Of a DNA stretch of 64,000 nt, positions 62,094-64,000 are shown piece by piece. The notes beneath the pieces are model-generated. The model worked only from the letters and a program-made list of their open reading frames with translations, ran no database searches and was not told the DNA's origin. The stretch covers positions 62,001 to 126,000 of the forward strand of contig NZ_CANNDQ010000004.1 of NCBI RefSeq assembly GCF_947503375.1, written 5' to 3'. Within the stretch, counting starts at the first letter, position 1, and each line of letters begins with the position of its first letter. The position numbers were made by a program, and so were the translations under genes. The DNA comes from an uncultured Psychroserpens sp. GTDB lineage: Bacteria > Bacteroidota > Bacteroidia > Flavobacteriales > Flavobacteriaceae.

Positions 62094-64000
62094 ATGATTT
62101 TAAAATCAATTAAAGCTGTATGCATATGCAGTATTATCCTTCTTACAGGTTGTAAGAAAGACGAAAAAAAAGAAGACCCAATTGCCATGAGCGATAATGT
62201 ATTATTACAAGAATGGACAGGCCCTTATCAAGGTGTTCCTGCTTTTGACAAAATGGATGTTGCTGATATAAAAGAAGCTGTATTAAAAGGAATGGAACTT
62301 GGATTAGAAGATATTGAAGCCATTGCAAATGCTCCTGAAGCGCCAACATTTGAAAACACCATTGTAGCACTTGAAGCATCTGCCGATGAATTGAATCATG
62401 TTTTCACATACTATGGGATACTAAGTAGCAATATGTCTTCACCAGAATTCAGAGAAATTCAAACTGAACTAGCGCCAAAGCTCTCAGAATATAACTCAAA
62501 GATTTCTCAAAATACAAAACTTTTTGAACGCATCAAAGCTGTTTATGACGCATCTCAGCAAAAGCCATTACCTTCAGAACAACAACGCGTAGTAGATTTG
62601 ACCTATAAAGGTTTTGAAATGAATGGTGCTAACTTAGATGAAGACAAGAAAAAACGTTATGCTGAAATCAATAAAAAATTATCTTCATTATATACAAAAT
62701 TTTCAAACAATGTACTTCATGATGAAGAAAACTATGTAACTTATTTAAATGAAGATCAATTAAATGGTTTGTCAGAATCATTTATTAACTCTGCAGCAAA
62801 AATTGCTAAAGACAAAGGACAAGAAGGCAAGTATGCTATTACCAATACACGATCATCAATGGATCCGTTCTTAACGTATTCTACTGAGCGTGAATTACGC
62901 AAAAAAGTTTGGACTAACTATTATTCTCGTGGAGATAATGGTGATGATTACGATAATAATGCGCTCATAGCAGAAATTTTAAAACTCCGTAAAGAACGTG
63001 TAGGGCTTTTGGGTTATAATAATTATGCTGAATGGCGCTTGCAAGATCGCATGGCTAAAACACCAAAAAATGCAATGAACCTAATGATGGCCGTTTGGCC
63101 TGCTGCAATAGCCAGAGTAGAAGAAGAAGTTGCAGACATGCAAGCCATTGCTGATGCTAATGGAGATAATATTACAATTGAACCTTGGGATTATAGATTC
63201 TATGCCGAAAAAGTACGTAAGAAAAAATACGATCTAGATAGTGATGAAGTTAAACAATATTTACAATTAGATAAACTAACTGAAGCTTTGTTCTACACTG
63301 CTGGACGTTTATTCAACTATAAGTTTACTCCTGTTGAAGAAGGTAAAGTTCCTGTATTTCATGAAGATGTGAAAGTTTGGGAAGTTACAGATAAAGACTC
63401 TGGCAAACATATTGGTCTATGGTATCTCGATCCATTTGCACGTGAAGGTAAACGTTCAGGAGCTTGGGCAACGACATACAGAAGCTATACCTCTTACCAA
63501 GGTGAGACCAATGTATTAGCATCAAACAATTCAAATTTTGTAAAGCCAGCACCAGGTGAAGCTGTATTAGTGTCTTGGGATGATGCAGAAACATTTTTTC
63601 ATGAATTTGGTCATGCGCTACACTTTTTCTCAAGTAATGTGGCCTATCCAACATTAAATGGTGGTGTTAGAGATTATACTGAATTTCAATCGCAACTTTT
63701 AGAGCGATGGTTATCTACAGATGAAGTTATTAATCAATTCTTAGTACATCACAAAACTGGCGAACCTATACCTGCTGATCTGGTTGAAAAAATCAAAAAA
63801 GCTTCAACCTTTAATCAAGGCTTTGGTACTACCGAGTACCTAGCATCGGCTCTTATCGATATGAAGCTTCATTTGGCAGATCCAACTAATATTGATATTG
63901 ATCAGTTTGAACGTGAAACATTAACAGAACTAAACATGCCTGAAGAATTGCCAATGCGTCATAGAACACCGCATTTTGGTCACGTATTCTCAGGTGAAGG
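62094..64000 (+). CDS. dcp: Peptidyl-dipeptidase Dcp, M3 family, lipoprotein (3' truncated)
   Basis: ATG at 62094; the frame is open to the window edge (635 codons) with no stop. A lipoprotein signal (AVCICSIILLTGC) is followed by the all-helical M3 fold. The zinc site is ETFFHEFGHALHFFSS, at about residues 500-515. Also present are the M3 block GLWYLDPFAREGKRSGAW and the downstream NGGVRDYTEFQSQLLERWLS carrying the third ligand Glu. Full-length Dcp proteins have about 690-720 residues, so 60-80 are missing. It removes dipeptides from peptide C-termini, here probably in the periplasm. Confidence 0.92.
   Translation, partial: MILKSIKAVCICSIILLTGCKKDEKKEDPIAMSDNVLLQEWTGPYQGVPAFDKMDVADIKEAVLKGMELGLEDIEAIANAPEAPTFENTIVALEASADELNHVFTYYGILSSNMSSPEFREIQTELAPKLSEYNSKISQNTKLFERIKAVYDASQQKPLPSEQQRVVDLTYKGFEMNGANLDEDKKKRYAEINKKLSSLYTKFSNNVLHDEENYVTYLNEDQLNGLSESFINSAAKIAKDKGQEGKYAITNTRSSMDPFLTYSTERELRKKVWTNYYSRGDNGDDYDNNALIAEILKLRKERVGLLGYNNYAEWRLQDRMAKTPKNAMNLMMAVWPAAIARVEEEVADMQAIADANGDNITIEPWDYRFYAEKVRKKKYDLDSDEVKQYLQLDKLTEALFYTAGRLFNYKFTPVEEGKVPVFHEDVKVWEVTDKDSGKHIGLWYLDPFAREGKRSGAWATTYRSYTSYQGETNVLASNNSNFVKPAPGEAVLVSWDDAETFFHEFGHALHFFSSNVAYPTLNGGVRDYTEFQSQLLERWLSTDEVINQFLVHHKTGEPIPADLVEKIKKASTFNQGFGTTEYLASALIDMKLHLADPTNIDIDQFERETLTELNMPEELPMRHRTPHFGHVFSGE

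Noticed and set aside
1..64000. tRNA, rRNA, CRISPR array, insertion sequence, integrase, toxin-antitoxin or defence system
   Set aside because: I looked for T-loop sequences, regular repeats, transposase/integrase motifs and typical defence genes on both strands and found none I can support.

Overview
The window looks like an ordinary chromosomal segment of a marine-type Flavobacteriaceae (Bacteroidota). The DNA is AT-rich. Several genes have the Bacteroidota promoter form (TTG, about 19-21 bases, TAnnTTTG) and lack a Shine-Dalgarno. Family markers agree: DUF6090, DUF4920, DUF1573, DUF3276, Lacal_2735-like proteins, BshC (bacillithiol), a long NusB, TonB-dependent receptors, and secreted proteins with type IX secretion (T9SS) tails. 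I see no rRNA, tRNA, CRISPR array, insertion sequence, prophage or integrase, and cannot place the genus.

Layout. 1-6.1 kb: a truncated AtoE-type fatty-acid transporter, a cupin lipoprotein, a DUF6090 protein with a 38-residue overlapping partner, VOC, M23, DinB and TfoX-like proteins, and an M28 peptidase. 6.1-12.2 kb: a tight six-gene minus-strand operon (ABC ATPase, ABC permease, MscS channel, outer-membrane protein, sigma-54-type response regulator without a DNA-binding domain, PPK2). 12.4-21.5 kb: grpE-dnaJ, YceI, mnmD, DUF4920, ilvE, a MazG-like protein, small membrane proteins, SRPBCC/GyrI and crcB. 21.5-25.2 kb: an MFS transporter behind a leader that looks like a translation-coupled attenuator, a VOC protein, a frameshifted DJ-1/PfpI lipoprotein, an Lrp regulator and small hypotheticals.

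25.4-34.1 kb: icmF, DUF4197, a possible small RNA, two Lacal_2735-like paralogues, a metal-receptor protein, bshC, a Crp/Fnr regulator and DinB. 34.1-39 kb: guaB, then an iron module (47-residue Cys-rich protein, ferritin, FecA-like receptor) linked by repeated TTCTAAAT operator-like sites. 39-46.6 kb: HMG-CoA lyase, a LysE exporter whose only full-length start is CTG, two T9SS cargo proteins, pyrD, pepT and a YdeI-like protein. 46.6-64 kb: yajC-DUF1573-nusB, leucine dehydrogenase, an ABC exporter, DUF3276, an M14 peptidase, a carboxypeptidase-regulatory TonB receptor, a structured intergenic repeat, NDH-2, an ECF sigma factor with a membrane partner, an atypical acyltransferase, a NUDIX hydrolase, a cyclophilin and a truncated Dcp.

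How the genes fit together: most are housekeeping or envelope functions. Branched-chain amino acid and acyl-CoA catabolism is spread over several loci (ilvE, leucine dehydrogenase, HMG-CoA lyase, IcmF). The least ordinary parts are the MFS leader (21.53-21.70 kb), the iron operator cluster with its microprotein (35.7-36.7 kb), and the envelope/phosphate operon at 6-12 kb. All functional statements rest on recognised family features; no search was run.
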